Of a stretch of 64,000 nucleotides of DNA, positions 29,501 to 44,500 are shown in pieces (position 1 is the stretch's first letter; each line of letters opens with the position of its first letter). Origin of the DNA: Nemertoderma westbladi (taxonomy: Eukaryota > Xenacoelomorpha > Nemertodermatida > Nemertodermatidae). The translations under genes and the position numbers were made by a program. The stretch spans positions 62,001 through 126,000 of the forward strand of contig JAUCBJ010003602.1 in assembly GCA_032718475.1 (NCBI GenBank). The letters are read 5' to 3'. Below the pieces are notes generated by a model. That model ran no database searches. It had not been told where the DNA came from and was given only the letters and a program-made list of their open reading frames with translations.

Positions 29501-32500
29501 AATGTAAAGGTTTGTACATACAACCAATCAAATGTAAAGGTTTGTACATACAACCAATCAAATGTAAAGGTTTGTACATACAACCAATCAAATGTAAAGG
29601 TTTGTACATACAACCAATCAAATGCAAAGGTTTGTACATACAACCAATCAAATGTAAAGGTTTGTACATACAACCAATCAAATGTAAAGGTTTGTACATA
29701 CAACCAATCAAATGTAAAGGTTTGTACATACAACCAATCAAATGTAAAGGTTTGTACATGCAACCAATCAAATGTAAAGGTTTGTACATACAACCAATCA
29801 AATGTAAATGTTTGTACATGCAACCAATCAAATGTAAAGGTTTGTACATACAACCAATCAAATGTAAAGGTTTGTACATACAACCAATCAAATGTAAAGG
29901 TTTGTACATACAACCAATCAAATGTAAAGGTTTGTACATACAACCAATCAAATGCAAAGGTTTGTACATACAACCAATCAAATGTAAAGGTTTGTACATA
30001 CAACCAATCAAATGTAAAGGTTTGTACATGCAACCAATCAAATGTAAAGGTTTGTACATACAACCAATCAAATGTAAAGGTTTGTACATACAACCAATCA
30101 AATGTAAAGGTTTGTACATACAACCAATCAAATGTAAAGGTTTGTACATTCAACCAATCAAATGTAAAGGTTTGTACATACAACCAATCAAATGTAAAGG
30201 TTTGTACATACAACCAATCAAATGCAAAGGTTTGTACATACAACCAATTAAATGTAAAGGTTTGTACATACAACCAATCAAATGTAAAGGTTTGTACATA
30301 CAACCAATCAAATGTAAAGGTTTGTACATACAACCAATCAAATATAAAGGTTTGTACATACAACCAATCAAATGCAAAGGTTTGTACATACAACCAATCA
30401 AATTCAAAGGTTTGTACATACAACCAATGTAAAGGTTTGTACATACAGTACAACCAATGTAAAGGTTTGTACATACAGTACAACCAATGTAAAGGTTTGT
30501 ACATACAACCAATCAAATGTAAAGGTTTGTACATACAACCAATCAAATATAAAGGTTTGTACATACAACCAATCAAATGTAAATGTTTGTACATACAACC
30601 AATCAAATGTAAAGGTTTGTACATACAACCAATCAAATGTAAAGGTTTGTACATACAACCAATCAAATATAAAGGTTTGTACATACAACCAATCAAATGC
30701 AAATGTTTGTACATACAACCAATCAAATTCAAAGGTTTGTACATACAACCAATCAAATGTAAAGGTTTGTACATACAACCAATCAAATGTAAAGGTTTGT
30801 ACATACAACCAATCAAATGTAAAGGTTTGTACATACAACCAATCAAATATAAAGGTTTGTACATACAACCAATCAAATGCAAAGATTTGTACATACAACC
30901 AATCAAATTCAAAGGTTTGTACATACAACCTATCAAATGTAAAGGTTTGTACATGCAACCAATGTAAAGGTTTGTACATACAGTACAACCAATGTAAAGG
31001 TTTTTTTACATACAACCAATCAAATGTAAAGGTTTGTACATACAACCAATCAAATGTAAAGGTTTGTACATACAACCAATCAAATGTAAAGGTTTGTACA
31101 TACAACCAATCAAATGTAAAGGTTTGTACATACAACCAATCAAATGTAAAGGTTTGTACATACAACCAATCAAATGTAAAGGTTTGTACATACAACCAAT
31201 CAAATGTAAAGGTTTGTACATACAACCAATCAAATGTAAAGGTTTGTACATACAACCAATCAAATGTAAAGGTTTGTACATATAACCAATCAAATGTAAA
31301 GGTTTGTACATACAGTACAACCAATGTAAAGGTTTGTACATACAACCAATCAAATGTAAAGGTTTGTACATGCAACCAATCATATGTAAAGGTTTGTACA
31401 TACAACCAATCAAATGTAAAGGTTTGTACATACAACCAATCAAATGTAAAGGTTTGTACATACAACCAATCAAATGTAAAGGTTTGTACATACAACCAAT
31501 CAAATGCAAAGGTTTGTACATACAACCAATCAAATGTAAAGGTTTGTACATACAACCAATCAAATGTAAAGGTTTGTACATGCAACCAATCAAATGTAAA
31601 GGTTTGTACATACAACCAATCAAATGTAAAGGTTTGTACATACAACCAATCAAATGTAAAGGTTTGTACATACAACCAATCAAATGTAAAGGTTTGTACA
31701 TACAACCAATCAAATGTAAAGGTTTGTACATACAACCAATCAAATGTAAAGGTTTGTACATACAACCAATCAAATGCAAAGGTTTGTACATACAACCAAT
31801 CAAATGTAAAGGTTTGTACATACAACCAATCAAATGTAAAGGTTTGTACATACAACCAATCAAATATAAAGGTTTGTACATACAACCAATCAAATATAAA
31901 GGTTTGTACATACAACCAATCAAATGCAAAGGTTTGTACATACAACCAATCAAATTCAAAGGTTTGTACATACAACCAATGTAAAGGTTTGTACATACAG
32001 TACAACCAATGTAAAGGTTTGTACATACAGTACAACCAATGTAAAGGTTTGTACATACAACCAATCAAATGTAAAGGTTTGTACATACAACCAATCAAAT
32101 ATAAAGGTTTGTACATACAACCAATCAAATGTAAATGTTTGTACATACAACCAATCAAATGTAAAGGTTTGTACATACAACCAATCAAATGTAAAGGTTT
32201 GTACATACAACCAATCAAATATAAAGGTTTGTACATACAACCAATCAAATGCAAATGTTTGTACATACAACCAATCAAATTCAAAGGTTTGTACATACAA
32301 CCAATCAAATGTAAAGGTTTGTACATACAACCAATCAAATGTAAAGGTTTGTACATACAACCAATCAAATGTAAAGGTTTGTACATACAACCAATCAAAT
32401 ATAAAGGTTTGTACATACAACAAATCAAATGCAAAGATTTGTACATACAACCAATCAAATTCAAAGGTTTGTACATACAACCAATCAAATGTAAAGGTTT

Positions 32501-35500
32501 GTACATGCAACCAATGTAAAGGTTTGTACATACAGTACAACCAATGTAAAGGTTTTTTTACATACAACCAATCAAATGTAAAGGTTTGTACATACAACCA
32601 ATCAAATGTAAAGGTTTGTACATACAACCAATCAAATGTAAAGGTTTTTTACATACAACCAATCAAATGTAAAGGTTTGTACATACAACCAATCAAATGT
32701 AAAGGTTTGTACATACAACCAATCAAATGTAAAGGTTTGTACATACAACCAATCAAATGTAAAGGTTTGTACATACAACCAATCAAATGTAAAGGTTTGT
32801 ACATACAACCAATCAAATGTAAAGGTTTGTACATACAACCAATCAAATGTAAAGGTTTGTACATACAACCAATCAAATGTAAAGGTTTGTACATACAACC
32901 ACCAAATGTAAAGGTTTGTACATACAACCAATCAAATGCAAAGGTTTGTACATACAACCAATCAAATGTAAAGGTTTGTACATACAACCAGTCAAATGTA
33001 AAGGTTGTACATACAACCAATCAAATGTAAAGGTTTGTACATGCAACCAATCAAATGTAAAGGTTTGTACATACAACCAATCAAATGTAAAGGTTTGTAC
33101 ATACAACCAATCAAATGTAAAGGTTTGTACATACAACCAATCAAATGTAAAGGTTTGTACATACAACCAATCAAATGTAAAGGTTTGTACATACAACCAA
33201 TCAAATGTAAAGGTTTGTACATACAACCAATCAAATGCAAAGGTTTGTACATACAACCAATCAAATGTAAAAGTTTGTACATACAGTACAACCAATGTAA
33301 AGGTTTGTACATACAACCAATCAAATGTAAAGGTTTGTACATATAACCAATCAAATGTAAAGGTTTGTACATGCAACCAATCAAATGTAAAGGTTTGTAC
33401 ATACAACCAATCATATGTAAAGGTTTGTACATACAACCAATCAAATGTAAAGGTTTGTACATGCAACCAATGTAAAGGTTTGTACATACAGTACAACCAA
33501 TGTAAAGGTTTTTTACATACAACCAATCAAATGTAAAGGTTTGTACATACAACCAATCAAATGTAAAGGTTTGTACATACAACCAATCAAATGTAAAGGT
33601 TTGTACATACAACCAATCAAATGTAAAGGTTTGTACATACAACCAATCCAATGCAAAGGTTTGTACATACAACCAATCAAATGTAAAGGTTTGTACATAC
33701 AACCAGTCAAATGTAAAGGTTTGTACATACAACCAATCAAATGTAAAGGTTTGTACATACAACCAATCAAATGTAAAGGTTTGTACATACAACCAATCAA
33801 ATGTAAAGGTTTGTACATACAACCAATCAAATGTAAAGGTTTGTACATACAACCAATCAAATGTAAAGGTTTGTACATACAACCAATCAAATGTAAAGGT
33901 TTGTACATACAACCAATCAAATGTAAAGGTTTGTACATACAACCAATCAAATGTAAAGGTTTGTACATACAACCAATCAAATGTAAAGGTTTGTACATAT
34001 AACCAATCAAATGTAAAGGTTTGTACATACAGTACAACCAATGTAAAGGTTTGTACATACAACCAATCAAATGTAAAGGTTTGTACATATAACCAATCAA
34101 ATGTAAAGGTTTGTACATGCAACCAATCAAATGTAAAGGTTTGTACATACAACCAATCAAATGTAAAGGTTTGTACATACAACCAATCAAATGTAAAGGT
34201 TTGTACATGCAACCAATGTAAAGGTTTGTACATACAGTACAACCAATGTAAAGGTTTTTTACATACAACCAATCAAATGTAAAGGTTTGTACATACAACC
34301 AATCAAATGTAAAGGTTTGTACATACAACCAATCAAATGTAAAGGTTTGTACATACAACCAATCAAATGTAAAGGTTTGTACATACAACCAATCAAATGC
34401 AAAGGTTTGTACATACAACCAATCAAATGTAAAGGTTTGTACATACAACCAGTCAAATGTAAAGGTTTGTACATACAACCAATCAAATGTAAAGGTTTGT
34501 ACATGCAACCAATCAAATATAAAGGTTTGTACATACAACCAATCAAATGTAAAGGTTTGTACATACAACCAATCAAATGTAAAGGTTTGTACATACAACC
34601 AATCAAATGTAAAGGTTTGTACATACAACCAATCAAATGTAAAGGTTTGTACATACAACCAATCAAATGTAAAGGTTTGTACATACAACCAATCAAATGC
34701 AAAGGTTTGTACATACAACCAATCAAATGTAAAGGTTTGTACATACAACCAATCAAATGTAAAGGTTTGTACATACAACCAATCAAATGTAAAGGTTTGT
34801 ACATACAACCAATCAAATATAAAGGTTTGTACATACAACCAATCAAATGCAAAGGTTTGTACATACAACCAATCAAATTCAAAGGTTTGTACATACAACC
34901 AATGTAAAGGTTTGTACATACAGTACAACCAATGTAAAGGTTTGTACATACAGTACAACCAATGTAAAGGTTTGTACATACAGTACAACCAATGTAAAGG
35001 TTTGTACAAACAACCAATCAAATGTAAAGGTTTGTACATACAACCAATCAAATATAAAGGTTTGTACATACAACCAATCAAATGCAAATGTTTGTACATA
35101 CAACCAATCAAATGTAAAGGTTTGTACATACAACCAATCAAATGTAAAGGTTTGTACATACAACCAATCAAATATAAAGGTTTGTACATACAACCAATCA
35201 AATGCAAATGTTTGTACATACAACCAATCAAATTCAAAGGTTTGTACATACAACCAATCAAATGTAAAGGTTTGTACATACAACCAATCAAATGTAAAGG
35301 TTTGTACATACAACCAATCAAATGTAAAGGTTTGTACATACAACCAATCAAATATAAAGGTTTGTACATACAACCAATCAAATGCAAAGATTTGTACATA
35401 CAACCAATCAAATTCAAAGGTTTGTACATACAACCAATCAAATGTAAAGGTTTGTACATGCAACCAATGTAAAGGTTTGTACATACAGTACAACCAATGT

Positions 35501-38500
35501 AAAGGTTTTTTTACATACAACCAATCAAATGTAAAGGTTTGTACATACAACCAATCAAATGTAAAGGTTTGTACATACAACCAATCAAATGTAAAGGTTT
35601 GTACATATAACCAATCAAATGTAAAGGTTTGTACATACAGTACAACCAATGTAAAGGTTTGTACATACAACCAATCAAATGTAAAGGTTTGTACATATAA
35701 CCAATCAAATGTAAAGGTTTGTACATGCAACCAATCAAATGTAAAGGTTTGTACATACAACCAATCAAATGTAAAGGTTTGTACATACAACCAATCAAAT
35801 GTAAAAGTTTGTACATGCAACCAATGTAAAGGTTTGTACATACAGTACAACCAATGTAAAGGTTTTTTACATACAACCAATCAAATGTAAAGGTTTGTAC
35901 ATACAACCAATCAAATGTAAAGGTTTGTACATACAACCAATCAAATGTAAAGGTTTGTACATACAACCAATCAAATGTAAAGGTTTGTACATACAACCAA
36001 TCAAATGCAAAGGTTTGTACATACAACCAATCAAATGTAAAGGTTTGTACATACAACCAGTCAAATGTAAAGGTTTGTACATACAACCAATCAAATGTAA
36101 AGGTTTGTACATGCAACCAATCAAATATAAAGGTTTGTACATACAACCAATCAAATGTAAAGGTTTGTACATACAACCAATCAAATGTAAAGGTTTGTAC
36201 ATACAACCAATCAAATGTAAAGGTTTGTACATACAACCAATCAAATGTAAAGGTTTGTACATACAACCAATCAAATGTAAAGGTTTGTACATACAACCAA
36301 TCAAATGCAAAGGTTTGTACATACAACCAATCAAATGTAAAGGTTTGTACATACAACCAATCAAATGTAAAGGTTTGTACATACAACCAATCAAATGTAA
36401 AGGTTTGTACATACAACCAATCAAATATAAAGGTTTGTACATACAACCAATCAAATGCAAAGGTTTGTACATACAACCAATCAAATTCAAAGGTTTGTAC
36501 ATACAACCAATGTAAAGGTTTGTACATACAGTACAACCAATGTAAAGGTTTGTACATACAGTACAACCAATGTAAAGGTTTGTACATACAGTACAACCAA
36601 TGTAAAGGTTTGTACAAACAACCAATCAAATGTAAAGGTTTGTACATACAACCAATCAAATATAAAGGTTTGTACATACAACCAATCAAATGCAAATGTT
36701 TGTACATACAACCAATCAAATGTAAAGGTTTGTACATACAACCAATCAAATGTAAAGGTTTGTACATACAACCAATCAAATATAAAGGTTTGTACATACA
36801 ACCAATCAAATGCAAATGTTTGTACATACAACCAATCAAATTCAAAGGTTTGTACATACAACCAATCAAATGTAAAGGTTTGTACATACAACCAATCAAA
36901 TGTAAAGGTTTGTACATACAACCAATCAAATGTAAAGGTTTGTACATACAACCAATCAAATATAAAGGTTTGTACATACAACCAATCAAATGCAAAGATT
37001 TGTACATACAACCAATCAAATTCAAAGGTTTGTACATACAACCAATCAAATGTAAAGGTTTGTACATGCAACCAATGTAAAGGTTTGTACATACAGTACA
37101 ACCAATGTAAAGGTTTTTTTACATACAACCAATCAAATGTAAAGGTTTGTACATACAACCAATCAAATGTAAAGGTTTGTACATACAACCAATCAAATGT
37201 AAAGGTTTGTACATACAACCAATCAAATGTAAAGGTTTTTTACATACAACCAATCAAATGTAATGGTTTGTACATACAACCAATCAAATGTAAAGGTTTG
37301 TACATACAACCAATCAAATGTAAAGGTTTGTACATACAACCAATCAAATGTAAAGGTTTGTACATACAACCAATCAAATGTAAAGGTTTGTACATACAAC
37401 CAATCAAATGTAAAGGTTTGTACATACAACCAATCAAATGTAAAGGTTTGTACATACAACCAATCAAATGTAAAGGTTTGTACATGCAACCAATCAAATG
37501 TAAAGGTTTGTACATACAACCAATCAAATGTAAATGTTTGTACATACAACCAATCAAATGTAAAGGTTTGTACATGCAACCAATCAAATGTAAAGGTTTG
37601 TACATACAACCAATCAAATGTAAATGTTTGTACATACAACCAATCAAATGTAAAGGTTTGTACATGCAACCTATCAAATGTAAAGGTTTGTACAAACAAC
37701 CAATCAAATGTAAAGGTTTGTACATACAACCAATCAAATGTAAAGGTTTGTACATACAACCAATCAAATGTAAAGGTTTGTACATACAACCAATCAAATG
37801 TAAAGGTTTGTACATGCAACCAATCAAATGTAAAGGTTTGTACATACAACCAATCAAATGTAAAGGTTTGTACATACAACCAATCAAATATAAAGGTTTG
37901 TACATACAACCAATCAAATGTAAAGGTTTGTACATACAACCAATCAAATGTAAAGGTTTGTACATACAACCAATCAAATGTAAAGGTTTGTACATGCAAC
38001 CAATCAAATGTAAAGGTTTGTACATACAACCAATCAAATGTAAAGGTTTGTACATACAACCAATCAAATGTAAAGGTTTGTACATGCAACCAATCAAATG
38101 TAAAGGTTTGTACATGCAACCAATCAAATGTAAAGGTTTGTACATGCAACCAATCAAATGTAAAGGTTTGTACATACAACCAATCAAATGTAAATGTTTG
38201 TACATACAACCAATCAAATGTAAAGGTTTGTACATGCAACCAATCAAATGTAAAGGTTTGTACATACAACCAATCAAATGTAAAGGTTTGTACATACAAC
38301 CAATCAAATGTAAAGGTTTGTACATGCAACCAATCAAATGTAAAGGTTTGTACATGCAACCAATCAAATGTAAAGGTTTGTACATACAACCAATCAAATG
38401 TAAATGTTTGTACATACAACCAATCAAATGTAAAGGTTTGTACATGCAACCAATCAAATGTAAAGGTTTGTACATACAACCAATCAAATGTAAAGGTTTG

Positions 38501-41500
38501 TACATACAACCAATCAAATGTAAAGGTTTGTACATACAACCAATCAAATGTAAAGGTTTGTACATACAACCAATCAAATGTAAAGGTTTGTACATACAAC
38601 CAATCAAATGTAAAGGTTTGTACATACAACCAATCAAATGTAAAGGTTTGTACATACAACCAATCAAATGCAAAGGTTTGTACATACAACCAATCAAATG
38701 TAAAGGTTTGTACATACAACCAATCAAATGTAAAGGTTTGTACATACAACCAATTAAATGTAAAGGTTTGTACATACAACCAATCAAATGTAAAGGTTTG
38801 TACATACAACCAGTCAAATGTAAAGGTTTGTACATACAACCAATCAAATGTAAAGGTTTGTACATGCAACCAATCAAATATAAAGGTTTGTACATACAAC
38901 CAATCAAATGTAAAGGTTTGTACATACGACCAATCAAATGTAAAGGTTTGTACATACAACCAATCAAATGTAAAGGTTTGTACATACAACCAATCAAATG
39001 TAAAGGTTTGTACATACAACCAATCAAATGCAAAGGTTTGTACATACAACCAATCAAATGTAAAAGTTTGTACATACAGTACAACCAATGTAAAGGTTTG
39101 TACATACAACCAATCAAATGTAAAGGTTTGTACATATAACCAATCAAATGTAAAGGTTTGTACATGCAACCAATCAAATGTAAAGGTTTGTACATACAAC
39201 CAATCAAATGTAAAGGTTTGTACATACAACCAATCAAATGTAAAGGTTTGTACATGCAACCAATGTAAAGGTTTGTACATACAGTACAACCAATGTAAAG
39301 GTTTTTTACATACAACCAATCAAATGTAAAGGTTTGTACATACAACCAATCAAATGTAAAGGTTTGTACATACAACCAATCAAATGTAAAGGTTTGTACA
39401 TACAACCAATCAAATGTAAAGGTTTGTACATACAACCAATCAAATGCAAAGGTTTGTACATACAACCAATCAAATGTAAAGGTTTGTACATACAACCAGT
39501 CAAATGTAAAGGTTTGTACATACAACCAATCAAATGTAAAGGTTTGTACATGCAACCAATCAAATGTAAAGGTTTGTACATACAACCAATCAAATGTAAA
39601 GGTTTGTACATACAACCAATCAAATGTAAAGGTTTGTACATACAACCAATCAAATGTAAAGGTTTGTACATACAACCAATCAAATGTAAAGGTTTGTACA
39701 TACAACCAATCAAATGTAAAGGTTTGTACATACAACCAATCAAATGCAAAGGTTTGTACATACAACCAATCAAATATAAAGGTTTGTACATACAACCAAT
39801 CAAATGTAAAGGTTTGTACATACAACCAATCAAATGTAAAGGTTTGTACATACAACCAATCAAATGTAAAGGTTTGTACATGCAACCAATCAAATGTAAA
39901 GGTTTGTACATACAACCAATCAAATGTAAATGTTTGTACAGTACATGCAACCAATCAAATGTAAAGGTTTGTACATACAACCAATCAAATGTAAAGGTTT
40001 GTACATACAACCAATCAAATGTAAAGGTTTGTACATACAACCAATCAAATGCAAAGGTTTGTACATACAACCAATCAAATGTAAAGGTTTGTACATACAA
40101 CCAATCAAATGTAAAGGTTTGTACATACAACCAATCAAATGTAAAGGTTTGTACATGCAACCAATCAAATGTAAAGGTTTGTACATACAACCAATCAAAT
40201 GTAAAGGTTTGTACATACAACCAATCAAATGTAAAGGTTTGTACATACAACCAATCAAATGTAAAGGTTTGTACATACAACCAATCAAATGTAAAGGTTT
40301 GTACATACAACCAATCAAATGTAAAGGTTTGTACATACAACCAATCAAATGCAAAGGTTTGTACATACAACCAATCAAATGTAAAGGTTTGTACATACAA
40401 CCAATCAAATGTAAAGGTTTGTACATACAACCAATCAAATGTAAAGGTTTGTACATACAACCAATCAAATATAAAGGTTTGTACATACAACCAATCAAAT
40501 GCAAAGGTTTGTACATACAACCAATCAAATTCAAAGGTTTGTACATACAACCAATGTAAAGGTTTGTACATACAGTACAACCAATGTAAAGGTTTGTACA
40601 TACAGTACAACCAATGTAAAGGTTTGTACATACAACCAATCAAATGTAAAGGTTTGTACATACAACCAATCAAATATAAAGGTTTGTACATACATCCAAT
40701 CAAATGTAAATGTTTGTACATACAACCAATCAAATGTAAAGGTTTGTACATACAACCAATCAAATGTAAAGGTTTGTACATACAACCAATCAAATATAAA
40801 GGTTTGTACATACAACCAATCAAATGCAAATGTTTGTACATACAACCAATCAAATTCAAAGGTTTGTACATACAACCAATCAAATGTAAAGGTTTGTACA
40901 TACAACCAATCAAATGTAAAGGTTTGTACATAAAACCAATCAAATGTAAAGGTTTGTACATACAACCAATCAAATATAAAGGTTTGTACATACAACCAAT
41001 CAAATGCAAAGATTTGTACATACAACCAATCAAATTCAAAGGTTTGTACATACAACCTATCAAATGTAAAGGTTTGTACATGCAACCAATGTAAAGGTTT
41101 GTACATACAGTACAACCAATGTAAAGGTTTTTTTACATACAACCAATCAAATGTAAAGGTTTGTACATACAACCAATCAAATGTAAAGGTTTGCACATAC
41201 AACCAATCAAATGTAAAGGTTTGTACATACAACCAATCAAATGTAAAGGTTTGTACATACAACCAATCAAATGTAAAGGTTTGTACATACAACCAATCAA
41301 ATGTAAAGGTTTGTACATACAACCAATCAAATGTAAAGGTTTGTACATACAACCAATCAAATGTAAAGGTTTGTACATACAACCAATCAAATGTAAAGGT
41401 TTGTACATACAACCAATCAAATGTAAAGGTTTGTACATACAACCAATCAAATGTAAAGGTTTGTACATACAACCAATCAAATGTAAAGGTTTGTACATAC

Positions 41501-44500
41501 AACCAATCAAATGTAAAGGTTTGTACATACAACCAATCAAATGTAAAGGTTTGTACATACAACCAATCAAATGTAAAGGTTTGTACATATAACCAATCAA
41601 ATGTAAAGGTTTGTACATACAGTACAACCAATGTAAAGGTTTGTACATACAACCAATCAAATGTAAAGGTTTGTACATGCAACCAATCAAATGTAAAGGT
41701 TTGTACATACAACCAATCAAATGTAAAGGTTTGTACATACAACCAATCAAATGTAAAGGTTTGTACATACAACCAATCAAATGTAAAGGTTTGTACATAC
41801 AACCAATCAAATGCAAAGGTTTGTACATACAACCAATCAAATGTAAAGGTTTGTACATACAACCAATCAAATGTAAAGGTTTGTACATGCAACCAATCAA
41901 ATGTAAAGGTTTGTACATACAACCAATCAAATGTAAAGGTTTGTACATACAACCAATCAAATGTAAAGGTTTGTACATACAACCAATCAAATGTAAAGGT
42001 TTGTACATACAACCAATCAAATGTAAAGGTTTGTACATACAACCAATCAAATGTAAAGGTTTGTACATACAACCAATCAAATGCAAAGGTTTGTACATAC
42101 AACCAATCAAATGTAAAGGTTTGTACATACAACCAATCAAATGTAAAGGTTTGTACATACAACCAATCAAATGTAAAGGTTTGTACATACAACCAATCAA
42201 ATATAAAGGTTTGTACATACAACCAATCAAATGCAAAGGTTTGTACATACAACCAATCAAATTCAAAGGTTTGTACATACAACCAATGTAAAGGTTTGTA
42301 CATACAGTACAACCAATGTAAAGGTTTGTACATACAGTACAACCAATGTAAAGGTTTGTACATACAACCAATCAAATGTAAAGGTTTGTACATACAACCA
42401 ATCAAATATAAAGGTTTGTACATACAACCAATCAAATGTAAATGTTTGTACATACAACCAATCAAATGTAAAGGTTTGTACATACAACCAATCAAATGTA
42501 AAGGTTTGTACATACAACCAATCAAATATAAAGGTTTGTACATACAACCAATCAAATGCAAATGTTTGTACATACAACCAATCAAATTCAAAGGTTTGTA
42601 CATACAACCAATCAAATGTAAAGGTTTGTACATACAACCAATCAAATGTAAAGGTTTGTACATACAACCAATTAAATGTAAAGGTTTGTACATACAACCA
42701 ATCAAATATAAAGGTTTGTACATACAACAAATCAAATGCAAAGATTTGTACATACAACCAATCAAATTCAAAGGTTTGTACATACAACCAATCAAATGTA
42801 AAGGTTTGTACATGCAACCAATGTAAAGATTTGTACATACAGTACAACCAATGTAAAGGTTTTTTTACATACAACCAATCAAATGTAAAGGTTTGTACAT
42901 ACAACCAATCAAATGTAAAGGTTTGTACATACAACCAATCAAATGTAAAGGTTTTTTACATACAACCAATCAAATGTAAAGGTTTGTACATACAACCAAT
43001 CAAATGTAAAGGTTTGTACATACAACCAATCAAATGTAAAGGTTTGTACATACAACCAATCAAATGTAAAGGTTTGTACATACAACCAATCAAATGTAAA
43101 GGTTTGTACATACAACCAATCAAATGTAAAGGTTTGTACATACAACCAATCAAATGTAAAGGTTTGTACATACAACCAATCAAATGTAAAGGTTTGTACA
43201 TACAACCACCAAATGTAAAGGTTTGTACATACAACCAATCAAATGCAAAGGTTTGTACATACAACCAATCAAATGTAAAGGTTTGTACATACAACCAGTC
43301 AAATGTAAAGGTTTGTACATACAACCAATCAAATGTAAAGGTTTGTACATGCAACCAATCAAATGTAAAGGTTTGTACATACAACCAATCAAATGTAAAG
43401 GTTTGTACATACAACCAATCAAATGTAAAGGTTTGTACATACAACCAATCAAATGTAAAGGTTTGTACATACAACCAATCAAATGTAAAGGTTTGTACAT
43501 ACAACCAATCAAATGTAAAGGTTTGTACATACAACCAATCAAATGCAAAGGTTTGTACATACAACCAATCAAATGTAAAAGTTTGTACATACAGTACAAC
43601 CAATGTAAAGGTTTGTACATACAACCAATCAAATGTAAAGGTTTGTACATATAACCAATCAAATGTAAAGGTTTGTACATGCAACCAATCAAATGTAAAG
43701 GTTTGTACATACAACCAATCAAATGTAAAGGTTTGTACATACAACCAATCAAATGTAAAGGTTTGTACATGCAACCAATGTAAAGGTTTGTACATACAGT
43801 ACAACCAATGTAAAGGTTTTTTACATACAACCAATCAAATGTAAAGGTTTGTACATACAACCAATCAAATGTAAAGGTTTGTACATACAACCAATCAAAT
43901 GTAAAGGTTTGTACATACAACCAATCAAATGTAAAGGTTTGTACATACAACCAATCAAATGCAAAGGTTTGTACATACAACCAATCAAATGTAAAGGTTT
44001 GTACATACAACCAGTCAAATGTAAAGGTTTGTACATACAACCAATCAAATGTAAAGGTTTGTACATACAACCAATCAAATGTAAAGGTTTGTACATACAA
44101 CCAATCAAATGTAAAGGTTTGTACATACAACCAATCAAATGTAAAGGTTTGTACATACAACCAATCAAATGTAAAAGTTTGTACATACAACCAATCAAAT
44201 GTAAAGGTTTGTACATACAACCAATCAAATGTAAAGGTTTGTACATACAACCAATCAAATGTAAAGGTTTGTACATACAACCAATCAAATGTAAAGGTTT
44301 GTACATATAACCAATCAAATGTAAAGGTTTGTACATACAGTACAACCAATGTAAAGGTTTGTACATACAACCAATCAAATGTAAAGGTTTGTACATATAA
44401 CCAATCAAATGTAAAGGTTTGTACATGCAACCAATCAAATGTAAAGGTTTGTACATACAACCAATCAAATGTAAAGGTTTGTACATACAACCAATCAAAT